In this document: in pieces, positions 20,178-28,627 of the stretch
Position numbering within the stretch: position 1 is the first letter of the stretch
Layout: each line of letters starts with the position of its first letter
Source of the DNA: Candidatus Thiodiazotropha sp. (ex Myrtea sp. 'scaly one' KF741663)
GTDB lineage: Bacteria > Pseudomonadota > Gammaproteobacteria > Chromatiales > Chromatiaceae
DNA: 64,000 nt
Direction: 5' to 3'
Assembly (NCBI GenBank): GCA_025655555.1
Contig: JAHXIQ010000002.1
Span: 310,001-374,000, forward strand
Notes under the pieces: generated by a model
The model's database searches: none
Told to the model about the DNA's origin: nothing
The model's input: the letters and a program-made list of their open reading frames with translations, nothing else
Translations under genes and position numbers: made by a program

Positions 20178-20867
20178 TCAACCCGATGCCAGTCGATGGG
20201 CTGCCCGTGTGGTTTCCGGCAGTTTATAGCGGGTAGTGCAGGCCATGACATACCGAATGGCTGTGTGCAGAGAGATGCGATGACCAACGGATATATAGAG
20301 TGGTTTCACCCGAGTTCGGGTGCGTAGCACAGCACCAATCTCTTCTTTTTTGTCCATGAGTGGCACCCAGGCACCTTTTTCATCTGCGAGTATCTCATGG
20401 GTACCGATCAATCGGCTTTTAGCTACACCAATGGCTGGTATGTCGGTGATTAGGCCCAGATGGCAGGCCAGGCCGAAGCGTCTCGGATGAGCGAAACCCT
20501 GACCGTCACACAATAGAAGGTCAGGTGTCAGTTTCAGTTGTTCCATCGCCTTGAGGATTGAGGGTATCTCACGGAAGGAGAGCAACCCGGGCACATAGGG
20601 AAAAGATGTGGGAAGCCTTGCGACAGCGTGTTCCAACGGCTCCAGCTCTGGGAATTTGAGTACAGCGACAGCCGCCCGCGTTATCTTGCCCTGTTGTTCA
20701 AAACCCACGTCGACACCGGCAACTCGTTTGGGTGGAGAGAAATGATCTGACAAAATCACCTTGTGACGCAGCGTATTCTGAAGCGCAATGGCTTCGGTCG
20801 GGTTAAGATCCCAGGTGTCGCTAGTGATGTTTTTCATGCCAATAAATTCATTGAGTCGCGCATGCAT
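20178..20867 (-). CDS. nfi: Endonuclease V
   Basis: Endonuclease V nicks DNA near deaminated adenine (inosine). The blocks [51 protein letters not shown] and GVAKSRLIG match the E. coli protein along its length, including the catalytic Asp in AGVDVGF and in CDGQG. The frame gives 229 residues from an ATG at 20867; an internal ATG at 20837 would also fit, and neither has a strong ribosome site. It is convergent with the 130-aa gene. Confidence 0.94.
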   Translation of the reverse strand: MHARLNEFIGMKNITSDTWDLNPTEAIALQNTLRHKVILSDHFSPPKRVAGVDVGFEQQGKITRAAVAVLKFPELEPLEHAVARLPTSFPYVPGLLSFREIPSILKAMEQLKLTPDLLLCDGQGFAHPRRFGLACHLGLITDIPAIGVAKSRLIGTHEILADEKGAWVPLMDKKEEIGAVLRTRTRVKPLYISVGHRISLHTAIRYVMACTTRYKLPETTRAAHRLASG

Positions 20868-21043
20868 GATACAAAAGTAAAAGGTGAACGGCGTTGTAAT
20901 CCGGTTGCAATCTTCAGTAATCGGTTTAAGCTTCAGACAGTTATGTCGCTATAGGTTATTACAAGATATCTCCGGAATCGAAAAACCCGCGAGACATACG
21001 GTTCGGATCAATGCAGGAAAACTGAGAGAAGACGTAAAAAACC

Positions 21044-21802
21044 ATGTCAGTCGAACTATTCAATAATGGCAGCCACATCTGTGTCGCTTTTAGAGACCTG
21101 GTACACGGGGAAGCCGTCCAGGCCAATCAATTTCTTATCTATGATCATCAGCATGCGGCGCTGATCGATCCGGGCGGTGAGTTGACCTACTCACGGCTCT
21201 TTATGGCGATCAGCGATTACATGAACGTAAAGAAGCTCGATTATGTGGTTGCTTCACATCAGGACCCGGATATCGTTGCATCGGTTAATAAATGGTTGGT
21301 GGGTACGGATTGTAAAGTCGTGGTGCCCGCCCTCTGGGAACGCTTCATTCCCCATTTTACCCGCCCGGGGCGCTTACTCGATCGTGTTGTCGGTATACCG
21401 GATGAAGGTACTAACCTTGATTTAGGCAACATTCGTTTGATGGCCCTGCCGGCTCACTTCCTCCATGCCGAGGGGAATTTTCAATTCTACGATCCTATCA
21501 GTCGTATCCTTTTCTCGGGTGATCTAGGCGCTAATCTGCCACCGGGTGATTTGAACAAACCGGTTTCAAATATTTCGGAAGTCATGCCTTACATGGAAGG
21601 TTTCCACAAGCGTTACATGAATTCCAACAAAGTCTGCCGCCTCTGGGCAAACATGGTACGTCAGTTGGATATCGAGATGATCGTGCCACAGCATGGCCGC
21701 GCCTTTAGCGGGAAGAAAGCAGTGAAAGATTTCATTGCCTGGATAGAGGGGCTGGAGTGTGGCGTTGATCTGGTAACGCAGGAGAATTACCGACTCCCTT
21801 GA
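21044..21802 (+). CDS. Metallo-beta-lactamase-fold di-iron protein (ODP/flavodiiron-like)
   Basis: The 252-residue protein has the MBL fold seen in oxygen-binding di-iron proteins and in the N-terminal half of flavodiiron proteins. The ligand series reads SHQDPD, AHFLHAEGNFQFYD, FSGDLGA and PQHGRAF. The first motif has Asp where HxExD is usual, but the His and Asp ligands are kept. No flavodoxin domain follows. Such stand-alone domains bind O2 or NO and can serve as sensors. It lies alone and divergent from nfi. Confidence 0.8.
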   Translation: MSVELFNNGSHICVAFRDLVHGEAVQANQFLIYDHQHAALIDPGGELTYSRLFMAISDYMNVKKLDYVVASHQDPDIVASVNKWLVGTDCKVVVPALWERFIPHFTRPGRLLDRVVGIPDEGTNLDLGNIRLMALPAHFLHAEGNFQFYDPISRILFSGDLGANLPPGDLNKPVSNISEVMPYMEGFHKRYMNSNKVCRLWANMVRQLDIEMIVPQHGRAFSGKKAVKDFIAWIEGLECGVDLVTQENYRLP

Positions 21803-21850
21803 CCCGCTACCGCCGGTTTCGCGACTTGGCTAATCACCAGGTGGCTGCTT

Positions 21851-22816
21851 TCATCCGGCCCCCTGGCGATCGGCGGCCAATTCTCCGATCCAAAAGCCCA
21901 GGTTCTTGTCGATAAACTCCTCTACCGGCATATAGTGAGAACCATCGCAGGAGAAGGTCAGACCCAGCATGCCGTTCATGATATTGATGGAGGCACTGCG
22001 CAGATAGATGGTCTCATCCGCAAAGCGTAATGCCTTGAATTCATCGAGCACCTCGCGGATCTGTTTCGGTGTCACCTTTGCTCGATCGGAGTAGGCATAC
22101 AGCGGGTAAGCCAGCGCAATATCCGGATCAATAATCTCCTCTACCCCATGAATGCGGTAGCTGTAGGGGTCATCCATCAACCAGAAGGAGCAGCGGCCGC
22201 TGGAGTAGTGGACCTTGCAGTGGAAGACACCATGATCGGCCATCAGAGCAAGGATGGTTTCATGCACCGAATCGATGTGCTCATCCAAACGGCTTTGTAT
22301 CCGCTCCTGCATAAAGAGTGTCCCGCGAACGGCCGGATCACCCTTGAATTGTTGCCATTGCTGCTTATCAGCCAGTTGAGCACCTTCGCTGACCACCTTA
22401 TCCAGTGAGAAGTCGGCAGCGATGAATCCGTGCAGGATTTTATCTTTTCGTACCGCCTGCAACGCGGTTACGCACTCCTTGTCGGTAAATTGGCTGTGAT
22501 AGACGGAGGAGAGCATGATGCCCTTGAATGGTAGGTTGTTTTTCAGGTAAGGGCGTTTCGAGAGATCCCTACCCCGCCAGGCGATATCAGCACTACCCGG
22601 TTGCACCAGCGAAGAGATCTCCCTGCCCTCTAGGTCCCAGGCATAGAGAAATTCACAGTTGGTGATCTCCCTGATATGTGTGAGCAGGACCTGATCGAGT
22701 CTGTCCGGGTCCTCCCAGACAGACGCGCACCGTTCGGCAAGGCGTGAAAGCGGCTCACCGACGGACCCGGCAAGTGCGTCTTTTTTGTTGAGTATCAGTT
22801 GTCGCAGTGCTGTCAT
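21851..22816 (-). CDS. PDC/Cache sensor-domain protein
   Basis: The 321-residue protein resembles stand-alone PDC (PAS-like Cache) sensor proteins, with FLYAWDLEGREI and then the region RDLSKRPYLKNNLPFKGIML before YHSQFTDKECVTALQAVR, typical of ligand-binding Cache folds. No membrane segment or output domain (kinase, GGDEF or MCP) is visible, so it is probably a cytoplasmic binding protein or a partner of a signalling protein. The C-terminal third has DETIYLRSASINIMNGMLGL. The ligand is unknown. It converges with the di-iron protein gene. Confidence 0.66.
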   Translation of the reverse strand: MTALRQLILNKKDALAGSVGEPLSRLAERCASVWEDPDRLDQVLLTHIREITNCEFLYAWDLEGREISSLVQPGSADIAWRGRDLSKRPYLKNNLPFKGIMLSSVYHSQFTDKECVTALQAVRKDKILHGFIAADFSLDKVVSEGAQLADKQQWQQFKGDPAVRGTLFMQERIQSRLDEHIDSVHETILALMADHGVFHCKVHYSSGRCSFWLMDDPYSYRIHGVEEIIDPDIALAYPLYAYSDRAKVTPKQIREVLDEFKALRFADETIYLRSASINIMNGMLGLTFSCDGSHYMPVEEFIDKNLGFWIGELAADRQGAG

Positions 22817-23033
22817 TGGGTACCTCGAAGCGGGGATTATACCCTGCCCTTGCTTCGTGTTGTGTGACTATTAGATGGCATTTATCCGTGTGACGAGAAA
22901 TCGTTCGCAGAGCCCCCAAAGAAAGTCCCTGGACAACCCGTTGGATCGAAGCGTAAAGAGAAGCGTGATAAGTTTGTGTGTACAATTCCCCATTCATTAT
23001 ATTGAGAGATGAGCACTGAGGATCGACTGAGCC

Positions 23034-24104
23034 GTGACTACCCTGAAAAACGACCGACTGTTAAGAGCGCTGCTACGAGAACCTGTGGATGTCACACCGG
23101 TCTGGATGATGCGCCAGGCAGGCCGCTACCTGCCAGAATACCGCGCCACACGAGCAAAGGCGGGTAACTTTATGTCGCTCTGCCAGAACCCTGAACTGGC
23201 CTGCGAAGTGACCCTGCAGCCACTGGACCGCTATCCTCTGGATGCGGCGATTCTCTTCTCCGATATTCTCACGGTGCCTGATGCCATGGGGCTGGGACTC
23301 TATTTTACAGAAGGCGAAGGGCCTCACTTCGAGCGGCCGGTGCAAGACGAGGCTGCCGTCGACGCCCTGGGAATCCCCGATATGGAGGACGACCTCGGCT
23401 ATGTGATGGATGCCGTGCGGACCATCCGCCGGGAACTCGATGGCCGAGTTCCCCTGATCGGTTTCAGTGGCAGTCCCTGGACCCTGGCAACCTATATGGT
23501 TGAGGGTGGTGGGACGAAGAACTTTTCCAAGGTAAAGGGCATGATGTTCGACCGCCCGGAACTGATGCATCGTCTGCTGCAGCGAGTGAGTGAATCTGTC
23601 ACAGCCTATCTGAACGCCCAGATTGCAGCGGGCGCCCAGGCGGTGATGATCTTCGATACCTGGGGTGGTGCGCTGACGCCCCAGCATTATGAGGCCTTCT
23701 CGCTTGCCTACATGCAGCAGATCGTCAATGGCCTGACCCGTGAAGCGGAGGGGCGCAAGGTACCGGTAATTCTCTTCACCAAGGGCGGCGGGCTCTGGCT
23801 GGAAAAGATGGCCGATACCAACTGCGACGCCCTCGGTATCGACTGGACCCTGAGTCTGGCCAATGCCCGTGCACGGGTCGGCGACAGGGTGGCGTTGCAG
23901 GGCAATCTTGATCCCTGCACCCTCTACGCTTCACCTGCACACATTCGTGAAGAGGTGGGGAAAGTCCTGGCCAGCTTTGGTCATGGCAACGGCCACGTCT
24001 TCAATCTGGGTCATGGTATTCATCCTGAGATCGATCCGGAGCACGCCGGGGTTTTTATCGAAGCCGTGCATGAACTGAGTCGTCCCTATCATATTGGGAA
24101 TTGA
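23034..24104 (+). CDS. hemE: Uroporphyrinogen decarboxylase
   Basis: HemE removes four acetate carboxyls from uroporphyrinogen III in heme synthesis. The N-terminal [16 protein letters not shown] holds the substrate-binding arginines, and [17 protein letters not shown] and [10 protein letters not shown] are family signatures. Length is 356 residues. The start is a GTG at 23034 that matches the family N-terminus ([17 protein letters not shown]). It stands alone. Confidence 0.97.
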   Translation: MTTLKNDRLLRALLREPVDVTPVWMMRQAGRYLPEYRATRAKAGNFMSLCQNPELACEVTLQPLDRYPLDAAILFSDILTVPDAMGLGLYFTEGEGPHFERPVQDEAAVDALGIPDMEDDLGYVMDAVRTIRRELDGRVPLIGFSGSPWTLATYMVEGGGTKNFSKVKGMMFDRPELMHRLLQRVSESVTAYLNAQIAAGAQAVMIFDTWGGALTPQHYEAFSLAYMQQIVNGLTREAEGRKVPVILFTKGGGLWLEKMADTNCDALGIDWTLSLANARARVGDRVALQGNLDPCTLYASPAHIREEVGKVLASFGHGNGHVFNLGHGIHPEIDPEHAGVFIEAVHELSRPYHIGN

Positions 24105-24226
24105 TCGAGAAAAGGTGCGTTGGTTGAGTTTCCCGGCGCATTTAACGAATACTTATCGTGCAAAGCGAAGCGCGTAAAATATCACCGATGCCTCTCTTGT
24201 AGGTGTTAGCCAGGGAGAACCCTGCC

Positions 24227-25114
24227 ATGAAAATCTCACTCCTGGGTCTCGGACTGATGGGACTGCCAATCGCACTGCGGCTGGTGCATTGCGGGCACGA
24301 CCTGGTGGTTTGGAACCGCTCTCCTGATCCCCTCAAGCAGGCTGCCGATGCAGGCCTGAATGTGGAAGTGGATCTCAATACGGCGATTGAATCGGGTGAA
24401 GTGATCATTCTGACCCTGAGCGATGCCGATGCCATTGAAGCAGTGCTTTTTACCGCAGAAACACCCCCATTACTGAGCGGAAAAACGGTTCTGCAGATGG
24501 GCACCATTGCGCCCAATGAGAGTCGTAACATTGCTGCCAGGGTGACTGAGGCTGGTGGAGAATATCTCGAAGCCCCAGTACTTGGCAGTATTCCCGAAGC
24601 TCGTTCGGGTCAGTTGATTGTGATGGCCGCGGGCGCTGACCATGTTTATCAACACTGCCTGTTGATGTTGCGATGCCTGGGTAAAGAGGTGGAGCATATT
24701 GGCACCGTTGGTCAGGGGGCGGCCATGAAGCTGGCAATGAATCAACTGATCGCCTCTCTCACTGCCGGGTTTTCGCAGAGCCTCGGTCTTGTACGGGCAG
24801 AGGGTGTGGATGTGGAGCAATTCATGACACTGCTGCGTGAAAGTGCACTCTATGCACCCACCTTCGACAAAAAGCTGAACAAGTTTTTAGGCCATGACTA
24901 CAGCAATCCTAATTTTCCACTGAAACATCTGATCAAAGATACTGGTCTGTTCAAGCGGGTCGCAGAGGAGTCAGGAATCAACGCAGGTATCGTGGATGCC
25001 ATGCTTGCCGTGTTCGAAAACGGTCAGGCGGCAGGCTACGGTGATGAGGATTACTCGTCACTCTATGAGGCGATCAATCCGGGATTCGATGCGGAGACCG
25101 ATATCGGTTGTTAG
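24227..25114 (+). CDS. NAD(P)-dependent oxidoreductase, 3-hydroxyisobutyrate dehydrogenase family
   Basis: The protein (295 residues) starts MKISLLGLGLMGLPIALRL, the Rossmann GxGxMG motif, and has the family substrate motif EAPVLGSIPEARSGQL and the catalytic lysine region GQGAAMKLAMNQL. It would reduce or oxidise a beta-hydroxyacid, such as tartronate semialdehyde or a succinic semialdehyde. The frame is open from a GTG at 24203, but AGGGAG before the ATG at 24227 decides the start. Its TAG stop is the first three bases of a palindromic repeat. Confidence 0.87.
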   Translation: MKISLLGLGLMGLPIALRLVHCGHDLVVWNRSPDPLKQAADAGLNVEVDLNTAIESGEVIILTLSDADAIEAVLFTAETPPLLSGKTVLQMGTIAPNESRNIAARVTEAGGEYLEAPVLGSIPEARSGQLIVMAAGADHVYQHCLLMLRCLGKEVEHIGTVGQGAAMKLAMNQLIASLTAGFSQSLGLVRAEGVDVEQFMTLLRESALYAPTFDKKLNKFLGHDYSNPNFPLKHLIKDTGLFKRVAEESGINAGIVDAMLAVFENGQAAGYGDEDYSSLYEAINPGFDAETDIGC

Positions 25115-25179
25115 GGCCTGTTAACACGATTAAGGCAAGATCCTGTGGCCCGTTGTTCTGATTAGCGTTAACAGGCCTT
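25112..25179. repeat. GGCCTGTTAAC palindromic element, copy 1
   Basis: TAGGGCCTGTTAACAC at 25112 and GCGTTAACAGGCC at 25165-25177 form an 11-bp perfect inverted repeat (GGCCTGTTAAC) around about 40 bases. The first TAG is the stop codon of the dehydrogenase. Closely related copies lie at 25725 and 32275. Confidence 0.75.
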
Positions 25180-25184
25180 CGTTT

Positions 25185-25265
25185 TTAACTGACCATCATC
25201 GCTACAACAATACCGAGAACCAGGATGCCGATGGCGCCGATAATTGCGTTTTCACTACCGTACAT
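25185..25265 (-). CDS. 26-residue membrane peptide, first of a matching pair
   Basis: This small frame begins at the ATG at 25265, 5 bases after a near-perfect ribosome site (AGGAGGTGA). It encodes MYGSENA followed by IIGAIGILVLGIVVAMMVS, a single membrane helix, and ends in TAA. A second peptide at 27247-27327 has the same length and the same pattern (MxGSxxAIxGAxxILVxGIV), which strongly supports both as real genes. I know no family or function for it. It could modulate a membrane enzyme, possibly one of the proteins between the two copies. Confidence 0.72.
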   Translation of the reverse strand: MYGSENAIIGAIGILVLGIVVAMMVS

Positions 25266-25413
25266 GAGTCACCTCCTACGTCGATGAGTTGTCACAGTAC
25301 TTTGTGCCGTATGGCTGATACTGCTGTCCTATTTGACAGAGAGTTGGAGCAAAGGGTTTCACTGTTTGCCACAGTAAAGGTGTGCCTAAGCGGCTTCCCA
25401 GAGAGGATTTCAT

Positions 25414-25728
25414 ATGAAACTGAATGATCCATTCGGCCGTTTGGAAAGCCGCCACCAGGCGGGTTATGAGACGATGCGAGATGCCCTTCGTCGTGGCGGT
25501 ATCGATTCTCCTCAGGCGGCTCAGGAGACCATCAGGCAGGCCTGGAAAAGAGGTTTTACCGTCATGGGTGTAGGGATGTTGTTGCTACTTCTGCTGATGG
25601 CCGGAATCCCAAGTGCAGCCCCGCTGGTCCTTGGTCTGGCTCTCTTCATGGTGGTCTGGGTGGTTAGCTCGACGATCAATGGTCAGCGCTACATCAAACG
25701 CTATATCGAAGAAGAGTTAAAACACTAG
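25414..25728 (+). CDS. Small membrane protein of unknown function, 104 aa
   Basis: The first 45 residues are a charged, probably helical, cytoplasmic segment (KLNDPFGRLESRHQAGYETM). Two membrane helices follow (VMGVGMLLLLLLMAGI and PLVLGLALFMVVWVVSSTI), and the protein ends with a charged tail (RYIKRYIEEELKH). An AGAGAGG site precedes the ATG. I do not recognise the family. It faces the desaturase gene, and the two are separated only by a strong palindrome. Its TAG stop lies inside that palindrome. Confidence 0.72.
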   Translation: MKLNDPFGRLESRHQAGYETMRDALRRGGIDSPQAAQETIRQAWKRGFTVMGVGMLLLLLLMAGIPSAAPLVLGLALFMVVWVVSSTINGQRYIKRYIEEELKH

Positions 25729-25783
25729 GGCCTGTTAACACTAATCCAATGCACCCTGCTGGATCAGTGTTAACAGGCCCTAG
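25725..25783. repeat. GGCCTGTTAAC palindromic element, copy 2
   Basis: CTAGGGCCTGTTAACACT pairs with AGTGTTAACAGGCCCTAG; the stem continues inward (AATCCA with TGGATC) with one mismatch around a loop of about 11 bases. The stop codon of the 104-aa gene is inside it, and the desaturase stop is 18 bases away. It could act as a bidirectional terminator or mRNA stabiliser, but no strong T-run follows on either strand. Confidence 0.8.
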
Positions 25784-25800
25784 CTTACCGATCGAGTGGG

Positions 25801-26991
25801 CTAGCTGTAGTGATGGGACTTCAGTTCATATCGACGCATCAACTGAGCAAACTCCGCCAAGGCCTGGATGCCACTGCTCTCCGCCTGGACACACCAGTTT
25901 TTGAGTGATTCGAGCCGGGCCTCATGGCTCATCGCCTGCTGCTCCCAAACAGCCTGTAATTGAAGCCTGAGCTGATAAACCGTTTTTAGCGTCGAGCTGC
26001 TTTCCAGGGCCTCGACCAAGCGTTGTCTGTCACGCTCGCTCAGTAGTGCCACGTCCCGTCTTGCCAGACGGCGTGCCCGGCGATAGAGACGTCGCCAGGA
26101 TCTCTGTGCAGCAGCATTGATTTCAGCCCGAAAGACTGGGCGCAGAACTTTGCTGCTGTAGTCACTGAGTAACTGCAACCGATTGACGGTCAGTGATTTC
26201 ACCGCGTCCAGGTCCAGTTGTGGCCTGGGTGGAATCAGCTTGGGTACTGGTGCCACCTTTTGCACCTGCGCCAGGCCCAGTAGAGAGAAGAGCCGGATAT
26301 AGAGCCAGCCGAGGTCGAACTCCCACCAGCGGATCGAGAACTTGGCGGAACTGGCATAGGCGTGGTGGTTATTGTGCAGTTCCTCACCGCCGATCAACAG
26401 CCCCCAGGGCACAATATTGGTGGAGGCGTTGGGAATCTCAAAATTACGATAACCCCAGTAGTGACCGATACCGTTAATGACACCAGCGGCCCAAAAAGGT
26501 ATCCAGATCATCTGTATGGCCCAGATGGCCACACCCGCCGGTCCGAAGAGGATCAGCAGCGCCACAAGGAGAAAGCTGACACCCAGTACATGATGGGGAG
26601 TGTAAATCCGATGTTCCAGCCAGTCATCCGGGGTGCCTTTACCATAGCGCTCCAGTGTCTCCTGATTCGCCGCCTCATGCTGATAAAGTTCTGCCCCCCG
26701 CCAGAGCACCTCATTGATTCCACGTGTCTGTGGGCTGTGGGGGTCATCAGCGGTTTCACATTTTGCATGGTGCTTTCGGTGAATGGCGACCCATTCACGG
26801 GTCACCATACCGGTGGTGAGCCACAGCCAGAAACGGAAAAAATGGCTCAATATCGGATGGAGTTCAAGCGCACGGTGGGCCTGATGCCGATGGAGAAAAA
26901 CGGTGACAGAAACGATGGTGATGTGAGTGAGGATCAGGGTAAGAACGAGATAACCCCAGAGAGACAGATCGAGCAGGCCGGTGAGTAACAT
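25801..26991 (-). CDS. Delta-9-type acyl-CoA/acyl-lipid fatty acid desaturase
   Basis: This membrane di-iron enzyme inserts a double bond into acyl chains and alters membrane fluidity. All three histidine boxes are present: HRHQAH (34-39), HRKHH (71-75) and HNNHH (206-210). Several membrane helices lie between them. About 130 residues after the core (from about 270) are charged and helical, with many arginines (RRLYRRARRLARR), longer than the usual bacterial form. It is flanked on both sides by the 26-aa membrane peptides. Confidence 0.92.
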   Translation of the reverse strand: MLLTGLLDLSLWGYLVLTLILTHITIVSVTVFLHRHQAHRALELHPILSHFFRFWLWLTTGMVTREWVAIHRKHHAKCETADDPHSPQTRGINEVLWRGAELYQHEAANQETLERYGKGTPDDWLEHRIYTPHHVLGVSFLLVALLILFGPAGVAIWAIQMIWIPFWAAGVINGIGHYWGYRNFEIPNASTNIVPWGLLIGGEELHNNHHAYASSAKFSIRWWEFDLGWLYIRLFSLLGLAQVQKVAPVPKLIPPRPQLDLDAVKSLTVNRLQLLSDYSSKVLRPVFRAEINAAAQRSWRRLYRRARRLARRDVALLSERDRQRLVEALESSSTLKTVYQLRLQLQAVWEQQAMSHEARLESLKNWCVQAESSGIQALAEFAQLMRRYELKSHHYS

Positions 26992-27246
26992 GGATTACCT
27001 TTTTAAAAGAAGGTCGTTTCCATAGAGAATCGACCGCCTGAGTGCCTCCAAACAGCCTACGATCTTGGAGAGGAATATTTGATATAGCTGCTTGAAGTGT
27101 AGTGTATTGCAGTGCACTTAGACACAGAAGCGGTTAGGGAGGTGGGAAATGGGGAGGATTAAGAGGTCGAGGGAGCAGGCCTACGAGAGTTTCTGAGAGG
27201 GCAGTATTTGTTCATGGGGCGGGAGAAATCCCCCGCCCCTGACGGG

Positions 27247-27327
27247 TTAGCCGAGCAATACCGAGATCACGATGCCCACAACCAGGATGGCCAGTGCACC
27301 GACAATTGCCTTATCACTTCCTAACAT
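27247..27327 (-). CDS. 26-residue membrane peptide, second of a matching pair
   Basis: The ATG at 27327 follows GGAGGA by 8 bases and encodes MLGSDKA followed by IVGALAILVVGIVISVLLG, then TAA. The frame is open further upstream, but that part shows no coding pattern and the ribosome site marks this start. It matches the peptide at 25185-25265 in length, N-terminal motif and helix pattern. Both lie on the same strand as the desaturase, one on each side. The function is unknown. Confidence 0.72.
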   Translation of the reverse strand: MLGSDKAIVGALAILVVGIVISVLLG

Positions 27328-27760
27328 GGTGGAGTCCTCCAAATGACTTTTACCAACAAGACATTGCGCTGAATCGGGAGCCAACCCGTGGCTGACGACC
27401 GGAAAGACAGCAATAACAATGCGGGGAGTAGGGTAATTAATTTGCTGGCGGGATGAACTGATAATTATCAATAAATTCTTAGCTAGGACAAAAATAGCCT
27501 AATCGAAGATGCAGGATGTGAAATCACACATAAAAATCCTTCGCTGAAAGACGGCCTTTTTGGCGGCTTCGTTTTCCAAGCAGTGTGTCTGATTCGGTCA
27601 TACGCCAGTACGATTGATGGTGAAAATGCGGGGAGCAGATCAAGATCTTTCAAAAGATTCAGATGCAATATCTGCCCTTCCGATACCGATTCGTGATAAA
27701 ACAGGGGCCGTCACATGTTCAACAGGGAACACTAGATTCCCGTTCAGCTCGGGGTGAATC
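27328..27760. other. Gap with no convincing protein gene
   Basis: No gene-like frame is seen in this 433-bp stretch. It should hold the promoter of the 26-aa peptide (leftward) and of the 225-aa gene (rightward). TGATAATTATCA at 27459-27470 is a perfect 12-bp palindrome resembling a short Fur-type element (GATAAT/ATTATC), but a single copy is weak evidence. Confidence 0.4.
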
Positions 27761-28438
27761 ATGCAACTGCTGTTTAGCGAACTGCCCGGCCGGCACGAAC
27801 GCCATCTGCTGCGAAAACACAATAATCCACTCTTTCCCGAGGATCAGCGTAGCCTCACTCAGGGAGAATTGACGGAAGCGCAACGGCTCGATCATGAGGA
27901 GCTCGAGGCCTACATTGGCGACCTACGCAAACTGGTGGGTGAAGCCGTAGCCCTGGGTCCACACGAGCAGAGTGATGTCATCCTTGAATTGAAGGAGCGC
28001 CTCGACAAGGCCTATGAAAGCGCCAGTCGATTAGCGGATGACCAGAGTCCCAACAAGGAGGCCATCAAAAAATTGGTTGCCGTCATTATGCGCGCCGTTT
28101 GGCAGGGGGCTGGCAATGACACCCTCGCCCAGCAGGAGCTGGAGCAGGAAGAGGAGGCGCGTAAGACCCATTTTGAACTACTGGAAACAGCGCTGGTGGC
28201 GGACCTTCTCGATCCTGAATCGCTTATCAGTGAGCATGAACTGCTGCCGGTACTTCTCAGTGCTGAGCGGGAGGACTTCGAAGCCGCAGTCACCCTTTTT
28301 GACCCCAACCAAATCCAGGTGCTGTGCGAACTGGGAGATGAGTTTTTTCAGGGCAGGGAAGATGATGATGTTGTGATGGGAGCCAGACAACGTCTACAGG
28401 AAATGAATGCTTTGGTTGATGAGCTGAACGTCAGTTAG
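27761..28438 (+). CDS. Conserved hypothetical protein, 225 aa
   Basis: I do not recognise this soluble, acidic, mostly helical protein. Its middle (residues about 65-150) is rich in Glu, Gln, Lys and Ala, with probable coiled-coil segments (ELKERLDKAYESASRLADD and LAQQELEQEEEARKTHFELL). No cysteines, signal peptide or membrane segments are seen. It begins at an ATG after a GGGGTGAATC site, and codon use matches neighbouring genes. The next gene is the CcoG-like protein, about 190 bases on, possibly after a weak terminator. Confidence 0.66.
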   Translation: MQLLFSELPGRHERHLLRKHNNPLFPEDQRSLTQGELTEAQRLDHEELEAYIGDLRKLVGEAVALGPHEQSDVILELKERLDKAYESASRLADDQSPNKEAIKKLVAVIMRAVWQGAGNDTLAQQELEQEEEARKTHFELLETALVADLLDPESLISEHELLPVLLSAEREDFEAAVTLFDPNQIQVLCELGDEFFQGREDDDVVMGARQRLQEMNALVDELNVS

Positions 28439-28627
28439 GCTCTGTCAATCGATTTCAATATCATCTTGCTGCCTTGTCAGCACGAAAAAACCATCAAATT
28501 CTCAGCGGTTTTTTTTGACATATGTCATGCCCAAACTTTCAGTACGTCTGTGTGATAGACGCCTCAGGAAGCTCTTGGCCCTAAGATGTGGCTTTCCACC
28601 AACTGCGGAGCAGCCGCAAAGGCAAGC

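Noticed and set aside
28485-28516. Hairpin AAAAAACC/GGTTTTTT as terminator of the 225-aa gene
   Set aside because: The stem is almost all A-T with a long loop, so it may be a chance A-run paired with a T-run.
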